Below, piece after piece: positions 11,150-22,008 of a stretch of 64,000 nucleotides of DNA. This DNA is from WHUA01 sp963711215 (GTDB lineage Bacteria; Pseudomonadota; Alphaproteobacteria; UBA8366): assembly GCA_963711215.1 (NCBI GenBank), contig CAVQDH010000007.1, forward strand, positions 279,026 through 343,025. Reading direction: 5' to 3'. A model generated the notes under the pieces. It saw nothing but the letters and a program-made list of their open reading frames with translations. It ran no database searches and was not told the origin of the DNA. The position numbers were made by a program, and so were the translations under genes. Positions within the stretch are counted from its first letter, which is position 1. The number at the start of each line of letters is the position of its first letter.

Positions 11150-11203
11150 TCGATCTCGTCTGCAATAATTGAAAAATTACGTGCCGGACTTCCCCTCGCA
11201 ACG

Positions 11204-11869
11204 TCAGCCGGCGGTGCGGAGCCTCCTGATATTCTCGGCATAGGCCTTGGGCCCGCCCACGAAGCTCGCCGTTCCCGCCACCAGCACATCAGCGCCCGCC
11301 GCGATCGCCTGCGCCGCGGTTTCGGCGTTGATCCCGCCATCCACTTCCAGATCGATCGCCCGGCCGATCTTGTCGATCCGCCGGCGCAGCTCGCGAATCT
11401 TTTCGAGCTGGGCGGGAATGAACTTTTGCCCGCCGAAGCCCGGGTTGACCGTCATCACCAGGACCAGATCGAGATCCGGCAGCAGATAATCGACCGCATC
11501 GACCGGCGTCGCCGGGTTGAGCGACACGCCCGCCTTCTTGCCGCAAGCCTTGATTGCCTGAACGGTGCGGTGCGTATGCGGCCCGGCTTCGGGATGAACG
11601 GTGATGATGTCGGCGCCCGCCGCCGCAAATGCCTCGATGTAAGGATCGACCGGCGCAATCATGAGATGCACGTCGAAAGGCTTCGCGCTGTGCCGGCGCA
11701 GCGCCTTCACGACGTCCGGGCCGATCGTGATATTGGGCACGAAATGGCCGTCCATCACGTCAATGTGAATGTAATCGGCGCCGGCCGCATCGATCGCGCG
11801 CACCTCTTCCCCCAGCTGGGCGAAGTCCGCCGAGAGGATGGAAGGTGCAATGCGCACGCTTTGCTGCAT
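11204..11869 (-). CDS. rpe: Ribulose-phosphate 3-epimerase
   Basis: Interconverts D-ribulose 5-phosphate and D-xylulose 5-phosphate in the pentose phosphate and Calvin pathways. The 221-residue TIM barrel shows all the usual blocks: RIAPSILSADFAQLGEEVRA, YIHIDVMDGHFVPN with catalytic Asp and His, FDVHLMI, VMTVNPGFGGQKF and DLEVDGGINAETA. The ATG at 11869 is preceded by AAGGAATTGCCC, with AAGGA as ribosome binding site. In the raw sequence the frame is open into the upstream rsmB because rsmB's stop is bypassed by a frame break; the apparent 665-residue fusion is not believed. Confidence 0.96.
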   Translation of the reverse strand: MQQSVRIAPSILSADFAQLGEEVRAIDAAGADYIHIDVMDGHFVPNITIGPDVVKALRRHSAKPFDVHLMIAPVDPYIEAFAAAGADIITVHPEAGPHTHRTVQAIKACGKKAGVSLNPATPVDAVDYLLPDLDLVLVMTVNPGFGGQKFIPAQLEKIRELRRRIDKIGRAIDLEVDGGINAETAAQAIAAGADVLVAGTASFVGGPKAYAENIRRLRTAG

Positions 11870-11919
11870 GGGCAATTCCTTAATCCGATACGCCACCAGG
11901 CGCAAGGACAACCAAGGGC

Positions 11920-13201
11920 TCAGACACGTTCGAGCCGTGCGATGAAAAAACCATCGATGCCGCCAAGCTCTTGCCAGTGACAGGGCAAAGTGCGAACCGT
12001 GCCGTCGGGACCTATTGCATCCGATAATCCGGGCAATTCGATGGCGGAGATTGGTTCGAGTTCGAACGGGCGCGCCATCGCGCAGAAGGGCCGCGACGCG
12101 TTCCGGCCCTTCTTCGGGCTGCAGCGAGCAGGTGGCATAGACAAGCCGGCCGCCGGGCGCGGTCATCTCGACCGCGGCGCGCAGCAGGCGGTCCTGCACG
12201 CCGGTCAGCTTCGCCACGTCGGCGGCTGTCTTGATGCGGGCGATGTCCGGATGGCGGCGGATCGTTCCGGTCGCAGTGCACGGCGCGTCGAGCAGCACCG
12301 AATCGGCCGGCGCGTCCGGCCGCCAGGTCGCCGCATCCGCGACGACCGCGTTCACCGGAAGGCCGAGCCGCGTCATGTTTTCCCGCAGCCGCGCCATGCG
12401 CGCGGCGGAAAGATCGACGGCAGTGACGTCCGCGCCGGCTGCGGCGAGCTGGGCGGTCTTGCCGCCCGGCGCGGCGCAGAGATCGATGACGCGGCGCCCG
12501 GCGACGGGGCCAAGCAGGCGCGCGGGCAGCGCCGCCGCGGCGTCCTGTATCCACCAGGCGCCTTCGTCAAAGCCGGGAAGCGCGCTCGGGTCGCCGCCGG
12601 CCGAGCGGCGCAGCGAGCCGGTCGGCAGCCGCGCCGCCTGCAGCTTGCCGCACCATTCGCCGGCGTCTCCGGCGACGGAGATGTCGAGCGGCGGCTCCAC
12701 GAGATGCGCCGCGGCGATGGCGGCGGCGGTCGCCTCGCCATAGGCGGCGCTCCAACGCCGCCACAGCCAGTCCGGCGTGTCGAGACGCGCGGCGTCCGGC
12801 CGTTCGGGACCGCGTTCGATCTTGCGCAGCACGGCGTTCGCCAAGCCCTTGAACCCGGCAAAGCGGCCCTGCAGCAGGCGTACCGTCGTGTCGACGGCGG
12901 CATGGGGCGGCGTGTCGAGAAAGAGCCGCTGCGCCGCGCCCAGCCGGAGCGCATTCATCACCGGGGCGGCGCCCCGCGGCAGCGGGTGGGTCAGCAGGGA
13001 CCGCAACGCGGCGTCGATCTCGCCCAGCCGCCGCAGCACGGTCGCAGCCAGCAAGCGCGCGAAGGCACGGTCGCGCGGGCTCAGGCGGATGAAATCGGGA
13101 TGGCCGGCAAGCGCCGCGTCGAGCGCCCGCCGTTGGGTAAGCACCGCGTCCAGCAAGTCGAGCGCGACTTGCCGGCTATCGGCGACGGTTGGTTCGGTCA
13201 A
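11920..13201 (-). CDS. rsmB: 16S rRNA (cytosine-967-C5)-methyltransferase, one frame break
   Basis: RsmB-type m5C methyltransferase: an N-terminal NusB-like RNA-binding domain (about residues 1-130) followed by a Rossmann methyltransferase domain. SAM motif I is DLCAAPGGKTAQLAAAGADV, motif IV is DAPCTATGTIRRHPDI, and the second catalytic Cys is in YATCSLQPEEG. The C-terminal end (PFELEPISAI then DGTVRTLPCH then GGIDGFFIARLERV) is in a second frame. Deleting one base of the three-G run (plus strand) near 12069 gives a single protein of about 426 residues ending at 11920. GGIDGFF is the conserved family C-terminus, which makes the repair convincing. It lies 27 bases downstream of htpX and 50 bases upstream of rpe on the same strand. 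Confidence 0.93.
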
Positions 13202-13228
13202 GCGGGCGATCGCCGGGCGTCCCGGGGC

Positions 13229-14095
13229 TCAGCCCCAGGGACCGACCGCACCGGCCAGCTCGCGCAGGCGGCGGATACGGTTGGCGGTGCTGGGATGGGT
13301 CGAGAACAGGCCGTCGATGCTGTTCGCGTGCAGCGGATTGATGATGAAGAGATGCGCCGTCGCGGGGTTATGCTCCGCCTCGGGATTGTCGATCGCCTGC
13401 GCGCCGTGCTCGAGCTTTTCCAGCGCCGAGGCGAGCCAGAGCGGACGGCCGCTGATCTCCGCGCCGGCGCGGTCGGCGGCGTATTCGCGGGTGCGGCTGA
13501 TCGCCATCTGCACCAGCATGGCGGCGATCGGCGCCAGGATCGCCACCAGCAGCACGCCGATCCCGCCGAGCGGGTTGTTGCGGTTGTTGTTGCCGCCGAA
13601 CAGGCCGGCGAACATCGCGAAATTCGCCAGCATCGAGATCGCGCCCGCGATAGTCGCGGTGATCGTCATGGTCAGCGTGTCGCGGTTCCGCACATGCCCC
13701 AGCTCGTGCGACATCACGCCGGCGATTTCTTCATGGCTGAGGTTGCGCAGCAGGCCGGTGGTCGCGCAGACCGCAGCATTCTCGGGATTGCGGCCGGTCG
13801 CGAAGGCGTTCGGCTGGTCGTTCTCGACGATGTAGACGCGCGGCATGGGCAGGCCGGCCTTGTCCGCCAGCTGCTCGACGATGGCGTAGAGCGCCGGCGC
13901 CTCGTTTCGCCCGACCTGGCGTGCGCCATACATGCTCAGGACCACCTTGTCCGAGCTCCAGTAGGCGAAGAAGTTCATGCCCGCCGCCAGGACCAGGGCG
14001 AACAGCATGCCGCTCTGGCCGCCGATCAGGTATCCGCAGCCCATGAAGAGCGCGGTCATGCCGGCCAGTAAGATCGCCGTCCGTACATAGTTCAT
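13229..14095 (-). CDS. htpX: Zinc metalloprotease HtpX
   Basis: An inner-membrane M48 metalloprotease involved in membrane-protein quality control. The 288-residue length is normal for the family. Two N-terminal hydrophobic segments (about residues 7-50) precede the catalytic motif MSHELGHVRNRDTL (HExxH, near residue 130). Two further membrane segments follow, around 145-190, and then the third zinc ligand region REYAADRAGAEISGRP (Glu). The C-terminal STHPSTANRIRRLREL is typical. It is followed on the same strand by rsmB after 27 bases, an arrangement common in alphaproteobacteria. Confidence 0.97.
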   Translation of the reverse strand: MNYVRTAILLAGMTALFMGCGYLIGGQSGMLFALVLAAGMNFFAYWSSDKVVLSMYGARQVGRNEAPALYAIVEQLADKAGLPMPRVYIVENDQPNAFATGRNPENAAVCATTGLLRNLSHEEIAGVMSHELGHVRNRDTLTMTITATIAGAISMLANFAMFAGLFGGNNNRNNPLGGIGVLLVAILAPIAAMLVQMAISRTREYAADRAGAEISGRPLWLASALEKLEHGAQAIDNPEAEHNPATAHLFIINPLHANSIDGLFSTHPSTANRIRRLRELAGAVGPWG

Positions 14096-14217
14096 CGTTC
14101 AGCGCCTCCTGCGCCCCGCGCCAAGGTCGATCTCGGCGCGGCCCCTTTAATTAGGGATTGCCCGGGGCTTGCTTCAAGGCTTGGCAAGCTGAGGTTAAAG
14201 CGCCATATTTTCGCATT

Positions 14218-14481
14218 ATGGCCAATCTTTTCGATCGTCTGAAAAAGGACCGCAAGCCGCCGGCGCCGCCGTCCGGCGACGGCACGCCCGCCCCCGACGC
14301 CGATGTCCGGGGCAAGGACCCGCGGCGTCTGGCCGAGGAGAAGGCGGACCGGGCGGGCGAGAAATGGCGGCGCGAGGCCGAAGCGCGCGGGGAAATTCCC
14401 AAGGAGATCGGCGGGCCCAAGGGCCTCGAGCCGACCCGCTACGGCGATTGGGAAAAAGCCGGCCGCTGCTTCGATTTCTGA
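14218..14481 (+). CDS. DUF1674 protein (SdhAF4-like succinate dehydrogenase assembly factor)
   Basis: An 87-residue protein whose C-terminal block, EIGGPKGLEPTRYGDWEKAG followed by RCFDF, is the DUF1674 signature shared with eukaryotic SDHAF4. SDHAF4 protects the flavinylated SdhA subunit during complex II assembly; in bacteria this role is inferred by homology. The N-terminal part is a charged, proline-rich disordered stretch (KKDRKPPAPPSG). The ATG at 14218 is preferred over an upstream in-frame start because the protein then begins at the normal family length. It is divergent from htpX, and its stop lies 14 bases from the stop of the convergent channel gene. Confidence 0.88.
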   Translation: MANLFDRLKKDRKPPAPPSGDGTPAPDADVRGKDPRRLAEEKADRAGEKWRREAEARGEIPKEIGGPKGLEPTRYGDWEKAGRCFDF

Positions 14482-14495
14482 GGCCTTGCGGCGGC

Positions 14496-15345
14496 TCAGC
14501 TTCGCCGCAAATAGACACACCAATAGGCCATGGCGACCAGGCCGCCGCCGATCATATTGCCGATCGTTACCGCGACCAGATTGCCGATCATGCCGCCGAG
14601 CGTGAGCGCCGGGAAGTCGGCGGGAGTTCGCGCCAAAGAGGGACCAGGCATCCGTTCCCGCAAACCATTTGACAAGCAGACCCGCCGGAATGAGGTACAT
14701 GTTGGCCACCGAATGCTCGAAGCCGGCGGCGACGAAGGCGCTGATCGGCGGTACGATCGCCGCGATCTTGCCGATCACCGTGCGGGCGCTGTAGCTGAGC
14801 CAAACGGCGAGGCAGATCAGCAGGTTGCATAAGATGCCGAGCAGCAGGGCGCGAAAGAGCGGGATTGCGCACTTGCCGTCGGCGACGGCGAGCGCCATGC
14901 GGCCCACCGAGCCGTTGCCGAACAGGAAATGGCCAGACAGGAAGACGAGAAAGGCAGTGCCGGCCGCGCCGACGAAATTGCCGGCATAGACGATCGACCA
15001 GGCGCGCATCAGCAAACGAAGCCGGATCGCGCCGCTGGCCCAGGCCATTGCCATCAGGTTGTTCGCGGCGAACAGCTCGCCGCCGCCCACGGCCACCAGG
15101 ATCACGCCGAGTGAAAAGGCCACGCCCCCCAGCATCCGCATCAGGCCGAAAGGTAATAGCCCGGAGGCCCCGGACAGGGTCACGGTCATGAAGACGGCGC
15201 CGAACGCGATGAACGCGCCGGCGAGCACCGCCAGCGCCAGCAGCGAGAACGTATCCATCTCCGCTCTGGCGATCCCGACCGTCTCGGCCTTCCGCGCCAT
15301 CTCGCGCGGCAGCAGCGGATCAAAGGGGAAGCGTTCGTCTCGCAT
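14496..15345 (-). CDS. Formate/nitrite transporter (FNT) family channel, one frame break
   Basis: A six-helix FNT channel for small monovalent acids (formate, nitrite or similar). Family motifs include FGAVFMTVTLSG, GGELFAANNLMAMAW, GNFVGAAGTAFLV and FEHSVANMYLIPAGLL. The last helix (LTLGGMIGNLVAVTIGNMIG) lies in a different frame and ends LRRS at 14496. Removing one C of the CCC (minus strand) near 14623 reads NSADFPALTLGG and gives a protein of about 282 residues. The substrate cannot be decided from sequence. The proposed start overlaps the 3' end of the upstream GST gene by about 26 bases; a shorter start at the internal MDTFSLLALAVLAG is also possible. Confidence 0.88.
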
Positions 15346-16205
15346 CGGCGATCCTTCGGGCTTGAGGATACTTTGAACCGTGGCTCCCGGGCATCGGCAA
15401 CCGCATACCGGATGTCTGCGGATCTACAGTGGCCGGCCCGGCGTAGTCGGGGCTCCCCTGCTCCAGATATCCCCCGATATGCGCGTTCTTGAAACCGGGC
15501 CGGGCCGTCAGCCGCGCCCACCAGTCCGCGGTGCGCGGGTTCGTGCGCGGGTCGACTTGTTCGGGCTCCAGCTCCTCGATCCGCTTTACATAGGGCGTGA
15601 CGCTGATGTCGGCGAGGGTGAACGGCTCCCCGAGCAGCCAGGGGCCATGGGCGAGCGCGTCCTCCATCTTCCGGATGAGGCCCCGCAGGACGTCCATGGC
15701 CGCTTCCAGCTCTTCCGCCGTGAAGGGGTCGCGCGCCATGCGGTACCAGAAATTCCGGCGTTCTGGACTGGGGATGTTGGCGAGCTTGGCGTCCAGCTCC
15801 GCATCGCTCCAGTTCCGCGCGATCGGATGAATGGTCAGCTGCCAGTTATGCTTCAGGACGGCGGGGAGATATTTCTCGTCCACGTCGCGGCACCAAAGCC
15901 GCATGGCGTGGCGCGTCGAGCGGCGCGGCGGGACGAAGCGGATTCGCGGGAAAGGCTTCGTCGAGATACTCATTGATGAAGGTGCTTTCGATGAGCTGCG
16001 CGCCGTTGTGGATCAGCGCCGGCACGACCGCGTTCGGATTGATCTTGCGGTATTCCGGGGAATGGTGCTCGTTCTTTCGGATGTTGATGGGATGGCTTGC
16101 ATAGGCGAGCTGTTTTTCGGCGAGGGCGAAGCGCACCTTGCGGGAAGCGCTGGACGACCAGCCGTGATAGAGGATGAGCGACTCGTCGGCGGCATCCGAT
16201 GTCAT
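15320..16205 (-). CDS. Glutathione S-transferase family protein, one frame break
   Basis: A soluble GST-fold protein. The thioredoxin-like N-terminal domain runs from MTSDAADESLILYHGWSSSA through SRKVRFALAEKQLAY and VPALIHNGAQLIESTFINEY, the cis-Pro and ES motifs that bind glutathione. The helical C-terminal domain, with WLLGEPFTLADISVTPY, lies in another frame. Dropping one base near 15905-15911 joins LDEAFPANPLRPAAPLD to MRLWCRDVDEKYLP and gives a protein of about 294 residues. The conserved Asp in the C-terminal N-capping box (TLADI) is present. The substrate is unknown. The last 40 or so residues are unusually Pro/Arg-rich and may be a consequence of another undetected break. Confidence 0.82.
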
Positions 16206-16303
16206 TTTCCTGTTTCTTCCCTGTTCGTGCCGGTGCGGCTGTGAAAGAAGCGGGGCCATCGCGGCCCCGCTTCCTATAATCTTCGATCGATAGCGCGTCG
16301 CCG

Positions 16304-18244
<1,941 letters not shown>

Positions 18245-18373
18245 GGTGTCGCGTTTCCCCTGCAAAACCATTCCTATCCGGCGCGAAATCGACCGATACG
18301 CCGGCTTTTCTTTCACATCGCTATAGTGTCATATCTCAGGGGGTAGACCAAGCCCGCGACGCCTATCGTTAAT

Positions 18374-18383
18374 TGTCCGGACA
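18374..18383. promoter_or_regulatory. Perfect palindrome TGTCCGGACA upstream of the creatininase-family gene
   Basis: A ten-base perfect palindrome in the intergenic region between acs and the creatininase-family gene, 26 bases before the latter's start. It could be the core of a dimeric regulator site, but short GC palindromes arise often by chance at this base composition. No second copy was noticed nearby. Confidence 0.2.
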
Positions 18384-18408
18384 GGGCTCGAACAAGGGGG
18401 TTCGGCGC

Positions 18409-19173
18409 ATGCAGTTGCAGCTTTCCACATGGCCGGAGGTCGAATCCTACCTTGAGAAAAGCACGGCGATCATCCTCCCCATCGGCTCGACCGAGCAGCA
18501 TGGCCCGACCGGCCTGATCGGCACCGATGCGCTGACGGCGGAGGTCATCGGCCGGCGTCTGGGCGAGGAGGCGGGCGCCCTGGTCGCGCCCACCATCGCG
18601 GTCGGTATGGCGCAGCATCACATGGCGTTCGCCGGCTCGGTGACGCTCCGGCCGTCGACCCTCATCCTGGTCGTTCGCGATATCGTGATGTCGCTGGCGC
18701 GGCACGGCTTCGACAAGTTCTTCTTCGTCAACGGCCACGGCGGCAACATCGCGCCGGTGAGCACCGCCTTCAGCGAGATCCACGCCGAGCTGGGCGAGGC
18801 GGCGGCGATCGCCGGCCCCGGCGCCAACCAGATGCCGGCGGAGGTGCTGTGCCGGCTCGTCAACTGGTGGGAAATGCCGTCGGTGAAGAAGCTGTCGGAC
18901 GCGCTCTACGGCGACAAGCGCGGCACGCACGCGACGCCCGACGAGGTTGCCGTCACCTGGTATGCCTTCCCGGACCAGCAGCGCTCGGCCGCGCTGGGAC
19001 CCGTGGCGCGCGACAGCGACCCGATCCAGGGCGCTGCCGACTTCCGCCGCCGCCATCCGGACGGCCGCCGCGGCGCCGACCCGTCGCTCGCCACGCCGGA
19101 AGACGGCCGGCGCTTCGTGGAGGCGGCGGTGAAGGATTTGGCGAAGGAATACCGGGCGTTCTGCGGCGGCTGA
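18409..19173 (+). CDS. Creatininase-family amidohydrolase
   Basis: A 254-residue protein of the creatininase / FAPy-deformylase / MftE superfamily. Metal-binding signatures are present in the usual order: LPIGSTEQHGPTGLIGTDAL (Glu and His ligands), then GMAQHHMAFAGSVTLRP, and FFVNGHGGNIAPVSTAFSE. Members hydrolyse cyclic amides or formamides in the cytoplasm using two divalent metals; the substrate here cannot be named. ATG at 18409 is chosen because the conserved domain starts directly after it. An in-frame upstream extension to 18373 is less likely. It is transcribed alone, converging on the Rieske gene with 21 bases between. Confidence 0.88.
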   Translation: MQLQLSTWPEVESYLEKSTAIILPIGSTEQHGPTGLIGTDALTAEVIGRRLGEEAGALVAPTIAVGMAQHHMAFAGSVTLRPSTLILVVRDIVMSLARHGFDKFFFVNGHGGNIAPVSTAFSEIHAELGEAAAIAGPGANQMPAEVLCRLVNWWEMPSVKKLSDALYGDKRGTHATPDEVAVTWYAFPDQQRSAALGPVARDSDPIQGAADFRRRHPDGRRGADPSLATPEDGRRFVEAAVKDLAKEYRAFCGG

Positions 19174-19194
19174 GCGTCGGCCGCTATTCGCGTT

Positions 19195-19542
19195 CTAGAG
19201 CTCGATCAAGACCACGTCGCCGTTGCGCAGCTCGACCTTGAGCGGCTGCAGCCGATCGCCCGCGCAGGGGCCGCTGATGCAATGGCCGTCCTCAATGCGG
19301 AACTCGGCGCCATGCGTGTCGCAAAGGATGTATTTCTTGTCCAGGGTCATGAAGCTGCCGTTGGCCCAGTTGAGCGGCGTCGCGACATGCGGACAGACAT
19401 TGTGATAGCCCCGCACAGTATCGCCCTGCCGGTGCACGAGGATGTCGATGATCTTGCCGTCCTGCTCGATCTCGAAGCCCTTGCCTTCGCCGTCGTTGAT
19501 GTCCTCGAGCCGGCAAAGGACCTTGTCGAGCTTGGTTGCCAC
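19195..19542 (-). CDS. Rieske-type [2Fe-2S] ferredoxin domain protein
   Basis: A 115-residue soluble Rieske protein. The cluster motifs are CPHVATPLNW (CxH) and CDTHGAEFRIEDGHC (CxxH), spaced as in ferredoxin components of dioxygenase systems and NirD-like proteins. The C-terminal GPCAGDRLQPLKVELRNGDV is the typical closing strand. GTG at 19542 is chosen as the start, 11 bases after the EVE gene's stop; a long open frame upstream overlaps other genes and is disregarded. No oxygenase or reductase partner is adjacent, so the electron-transfer partner is unknown. Confidence 0.88.
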   Translation of the reverse strand: MATKLDKVLCRLEDINDGEGKGFEIEQDGKIIDILVHRQGDTVRGYHNVCPHVATPLNWANGSFMTLDKKYILCDTHGAEFRIEDGHCISGPCAGDRLQPLKVELRNGDVVLIEL

Positions 19543-19553
19543 GCGCCGCGCCC

Positions 19554-19967
19554 CTAGGCCTTGGTCTCGCCCATGGCGCAGATCAGCTTCCACTCGTCGT
19601 CGCCAATCGGCGTGACGGACAGGCGCGACTGGCGCACCAGCGCGAGCTTCTCCAGCCGCGGTTCGGCCTTGATCTCGGCCAGCGAGACCGGGCGCTTCAT
19701 CGGCTTCACTGCCTTGATGTCGACCATGCCAAAACGGCCCGAGGCATCGGTGTGATCCGGATAGTATTCCCGCACGACCTCGACGATCCCGACGATGCGC
19801 CGCTCGTCGACCGAATGGTAGAAAAAGCCAAGGTCGCCGACCTTCATCGCCTTCATGTTGTTGGCGGCCTGGTAGTTGCGCACGCCGTTCCAGTGCTCGA
19901 CGCCCTTCTTCACCTGCATGTCCCAGGACCAGGCGCCCGGTTCCGATTTGAAAAGCCAATACGCCAT
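19554..19967 (-). CDS. EVE (PUA-like) domain protein
   Basis: A 137-residue single-domain EVE protein: MAYWLFKSEPGAWSWDMQVK, WNGVRNYQAANNMKAMKVGD, GFFYHSVDERRIVGIVEVVR and the closing LVRQSRLSVTPI are characteristic. EVE domains bind modified bases in DNA or RNA and are structurally close to YTH and PUA domains. The thymocyte nuclear protein 1 branch, which this resembles, is widespread in alphaproteobacteria next to YCII proteins. The cellular role is unsettled. It lies 9 bases from the upstream two-domain YCII gene and 11 bases before the Rieske start, so a small operon is likely. Confidence 0.92.
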   Translation of the reverse strand: MAYWLFKSEPGAWSWDMQVKKGVEHWNGVRNYQAANNMKAMKVGDLGFFYHSVDERRIVGIVEVVREYYPDHTDASGRFGMVDIKAVKPMKRPVSLAEIKAEPRLEKLALVRQSRLSVTPIGDDEWKLICAMGETKA

Positions 19968-19976
19968 GGCGCGTTC

Positions 19977-20582
19977 CTAGCTGCTGTTCTTGGGCCAGAG
20001 ATTTTCGTATGCCTGTGTCCGCTTGTCGCCATAGACGCCATTGGCATTGAACGGCTCGGCGGCGAACCAGGCGTCCGCGGCGGCGCGGTCGGGGAAATCG
20101 ACAATGTAGAGCGAGCCGACGCGGTCTTCCATCGCCGTCGCATCGCTGTCCTCGAACATCGGGCCGACCGCGAAGAGATGGTCCTCCGTCGCGGCGAGAT
20201 AATCGAGATGCGCCTGGCGGAAGGCCTTGCGCGGCCCGGCGGCGGCGGCGCCGTTGAGGTTGAAATAGGCGAACAGCCGGCCGCGGACCTTGGGTCGGCC
20301 GTGCTTTGGCCACAGGTTGTCGTAGGCCTTGATGGTGATGGAATTGTAGACGCCGCTCCGCGTGAAGGGCTCGTCCTGCAGCCAGGCGGCGGCCGTCGGG
20401 CGGTCGGGCCAGTCCATGATGAAGATCGAGCCGGTCATGGCTGAAAGGTCATCCTGCCACAATGGGCCGGCGGCGAAGAAACGGCTGGCCTCGCCCGCCA
20501 GATACTGCTGATGCGTCGGACGGATTTCTGCGCGGCGGGCCGCCGTGCCGGGGGCGTCGAGCAGGTAATAGACGAACAGCAT
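19977..20582 (-). CDS. Protein with two tandem YCII domains
   Basis: A 201-residue protein made of two YCII (YciI-like, dimeric alpha/beta-barrel) domains. The first half has LFVYYLLDAPGTAARRAEIR, then GPLWQDDLSAMTGSIFIMDW and DEPFTRSGVY. The second half repeats the layout with LFAYFNLNGAAAAGP, then GPMFEDSDATAMEDRVGSLY and AEPFNANGVY. Both halves end with a similar KAYDNLWPK / QAYENLWPK motif, which shows internal duplication. YCII proteins may act as small enzymes or binding proteins; no function is established for this form. The start ATG at 20582 gives the expected N-terminus. It is followed closely by the EVE gene. Confidence 0.85.
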   Translation of the reverse strand: MLFVYYLLDAPGTAARRAEIRPTHQQYLAGEASRFFAAGPLWQDDLSAMTGSIFIMDWPDRPTAAAWLQDEPFTRSGVYNSITIKAYDNLWPKHGRPKVRGRLFAYFNLNGAAAAGPRKAFRQAHLDYLAATEDHLFAVGPMFEDSDATAMEDRVGSLYIVDFPDRAAADAWFAAEPFNANGVYGDKRTQAYENLWPKNSS

Positions 20583-20617
20583 GGCCGCTCCTCGAGGCGC
20601 GTCGTGCGCGCCGTTGC

Positions 20618-20920
20618 CTACGCGCCTTCCGCCGCACCCGGGTTCCACTGCCCCTTGCGCATGCGGATGATCGTGACATTCTTGAACACGCCGTTCTTGG
20701 CAAAGGGATCGCCGTCGGAAAAGGCCTTCGCCTTGGCGCGGCTGTCGACGTTGACGATGAACAGGCTGCCGATCGCCTCGGTGCCGGCGTCATTCTGCGT
20801 CGCGCCCGCGAGCACGAGGATACCCTTCTGGCTCTGCAGGTATTCGCGGTGGGGGGCGAGGTGCTTTTCACGGATCGCGGCGGTGTCCGCATTGTCTTCA
20901 CAGGCGATGGCCCACAGCAT
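20618..20920 (-). CDS. YciI family protein
   Basis: A 100-residue single-domain YCII protein: MLWAIACEDNADTAAIREKH, LAPHREYLQ, LAGATQNDAGTEAIGSLFIV and GDPFAKNGVFKNVTIIRM. It retains the conserved His (KHLAPH) and Asp-Pro-Phe (DPF) positions of the fold. It is a separate gene 36 bases upstream of the two-domain YCII gene and downstream of gpsA by about 80 bases, all on one strand. Function not established. Confidence 0.87.
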   Translation of the reverse strand: MLWAIACEDNADTAAIREKHLAPHREYLQSQKGILVLAGATQNDAGTEAIGSLFIVNVDSRAKAKAFSDGDPFAKNGVFKNVTIIRMRKGQWNPGAAEGA

Positions 20921-21000
20921 GGTCGGTCTCCCTAGCAGCGATTATTGGGTGGCGTGCGAGGAGGCTAGCGGGCCGCCGCGCGAGGGTCAATTCGTGCCGG

Positions 21001-22005
21001 TCAATCGGTGTCCGGCGCTTCCGCGCGGAAGGGCCGGCTGAGCAGGCCCGCGATCTCCCGCTCGATGTCGGCGCCATGGTTGATCACCTGGTCCACGGCG
21101 GCGCAGATCGGCATCTCGACGCCGAGCTTGGCCGCGAGCGCGACCACGGAGGCGGCGCTGAACACCCCTTCGGCGATCGACTTGCGCTCGGCCAGGACGT
21201 CCTTGAGGGCGCGACCTTCGCCGAGTGCGATGCCGAGCGACATGTTGCGCGACTGCGGGCCGTTGCAGGTGAGCGTCAGGTCGCCCAGCCCGGAGAGGCC
21301 CATCAGCGTCTCGGGCTTGCCGCCCTTGGCGACGCCGAGCCGCGCCATCTCGGCCAGGCCGCGGGTGATCAGCGCGGCCCGCGTGTTGTCGCCCAGCTTC
21401 TTGCCGGTGACGATCCCGCAGGCGATGGCGAGCACGTTCTTGACCGCGCCGCCGATTTCCGCGCCGACCGGATCGTCCGACAGATAGGGCCGGAACAGCG
21501 GGATGCCGATCAGCTCGACCAGTTTCTCGCCGAGCGCCACGTCCGCGCAGGCCAGCGTCACCGCCGTCGGCAGGCCCTGCGCCACCTCGCGCGCGAAGGT
21601 GGGGCCGGACAGCACCGCGATCGGCGAGTCGGGCAGCGCCGCCGCCGCGGCTTCCGTCATCAGGGCGAGGGTGTCGTGCTCGATCCCCTTGGCGCAGAGC
21701 ACGACCGGCGTCCCGGATTCCAGATGCGGGCGCATGCTCGTGGCGACGACGCGGAGAAATTGCGATGGCGCCACGAGCAATACGGCATCCGCGCCGTTGA
21801 GCGCTGCGGCCATGTCGCTGGTCGCCGCGATGCCGGGCTCGAGCTCGATGTCCGGCAGGAAGATCGGGTTGCCCTCGCCGGCGTTGATCGCGTCGACGAC
21901 TTCCTGCTCGCGTACCCAGAGCGTGGCCTCGTGCCCGGCGCGCCGCGCGACGCAGGCGAGCGCCGTGCCCCACGCCCCGCCGCCTATGATTGCAATTCGC
22001 GCCAT
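21001..22005 (-). CDS. gpsA: NAD(P)H-dependent glycerol-3-phosphate dehydrogenase
   Basis: Makes sn-glycerol 3-phosphate from dihydroxyacetone phosphate for phospholipid synthesis. 334 residues, the normal length. The N-terminal nucleotide motif is IIGGGAWGTALACVARRAGH. SQFLRVVATSM, LCAKGIEHDT and LSGPTFAREVAQGLPTAVTL follow, and the catalytic lysine is in GGAVKNVLAIACGI. The C-terminal helical domain has GLSGLGDLTLTCNGPQSRN. It starts 3 bases after the stop of tsaD on the same strand, which suggests cotranscription from the tsaD promoter. Confidence 0.97.
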   Translation of the reverse strand: MARIAIIGGGAWGTALACVARRAGHEATLWVREQEVVDAINAGEGNPIFLPDIELEPGIAATSDMAAALNGADAVLLVAPSQFLRVVATSMRPHLESGTPVVLCAKGIEHDTLALMTEAAAAALPDSPIAVLSGPTFAREVAQGLPTAVTLACADVALGEKLVELIGIPLFRPYLSDDPVGAEIGGAVKNVLAIACGIVTGKKLGDNTRAALITRGLAEMARLGVAKGGKPETLMGLSGLGDLTLTCNGPQSRNMSLGIALGEGRALKDVLAERKSIAEGVFSAASVVALAAKLGVEMPICAAVDQVINHGADIEREIAGLLSRPFRAEAPDTD

Positions 22006-22008
22006 ATC

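Noticed and set aside
11204..13201. A 665-residue apparent RsmB-Rpe fusion
   Set aside because: The join arises only because a one-base error near 12069 bypasses the rsmB stop. The true rsmB C-terminus (GGIDGFFIARLERV) is present in the neighbouring frame and ends at 11920, and rpe has its own start and ribosome site at 11869.
9755..14071. Long plus-strand open frames (741 and 693 residues) opposite the heparinase-like, rpe, rsmB and htpX genes
   Set aside because: Same antisense pattern as at purH. The minus strand carries all the recognisable motifs.
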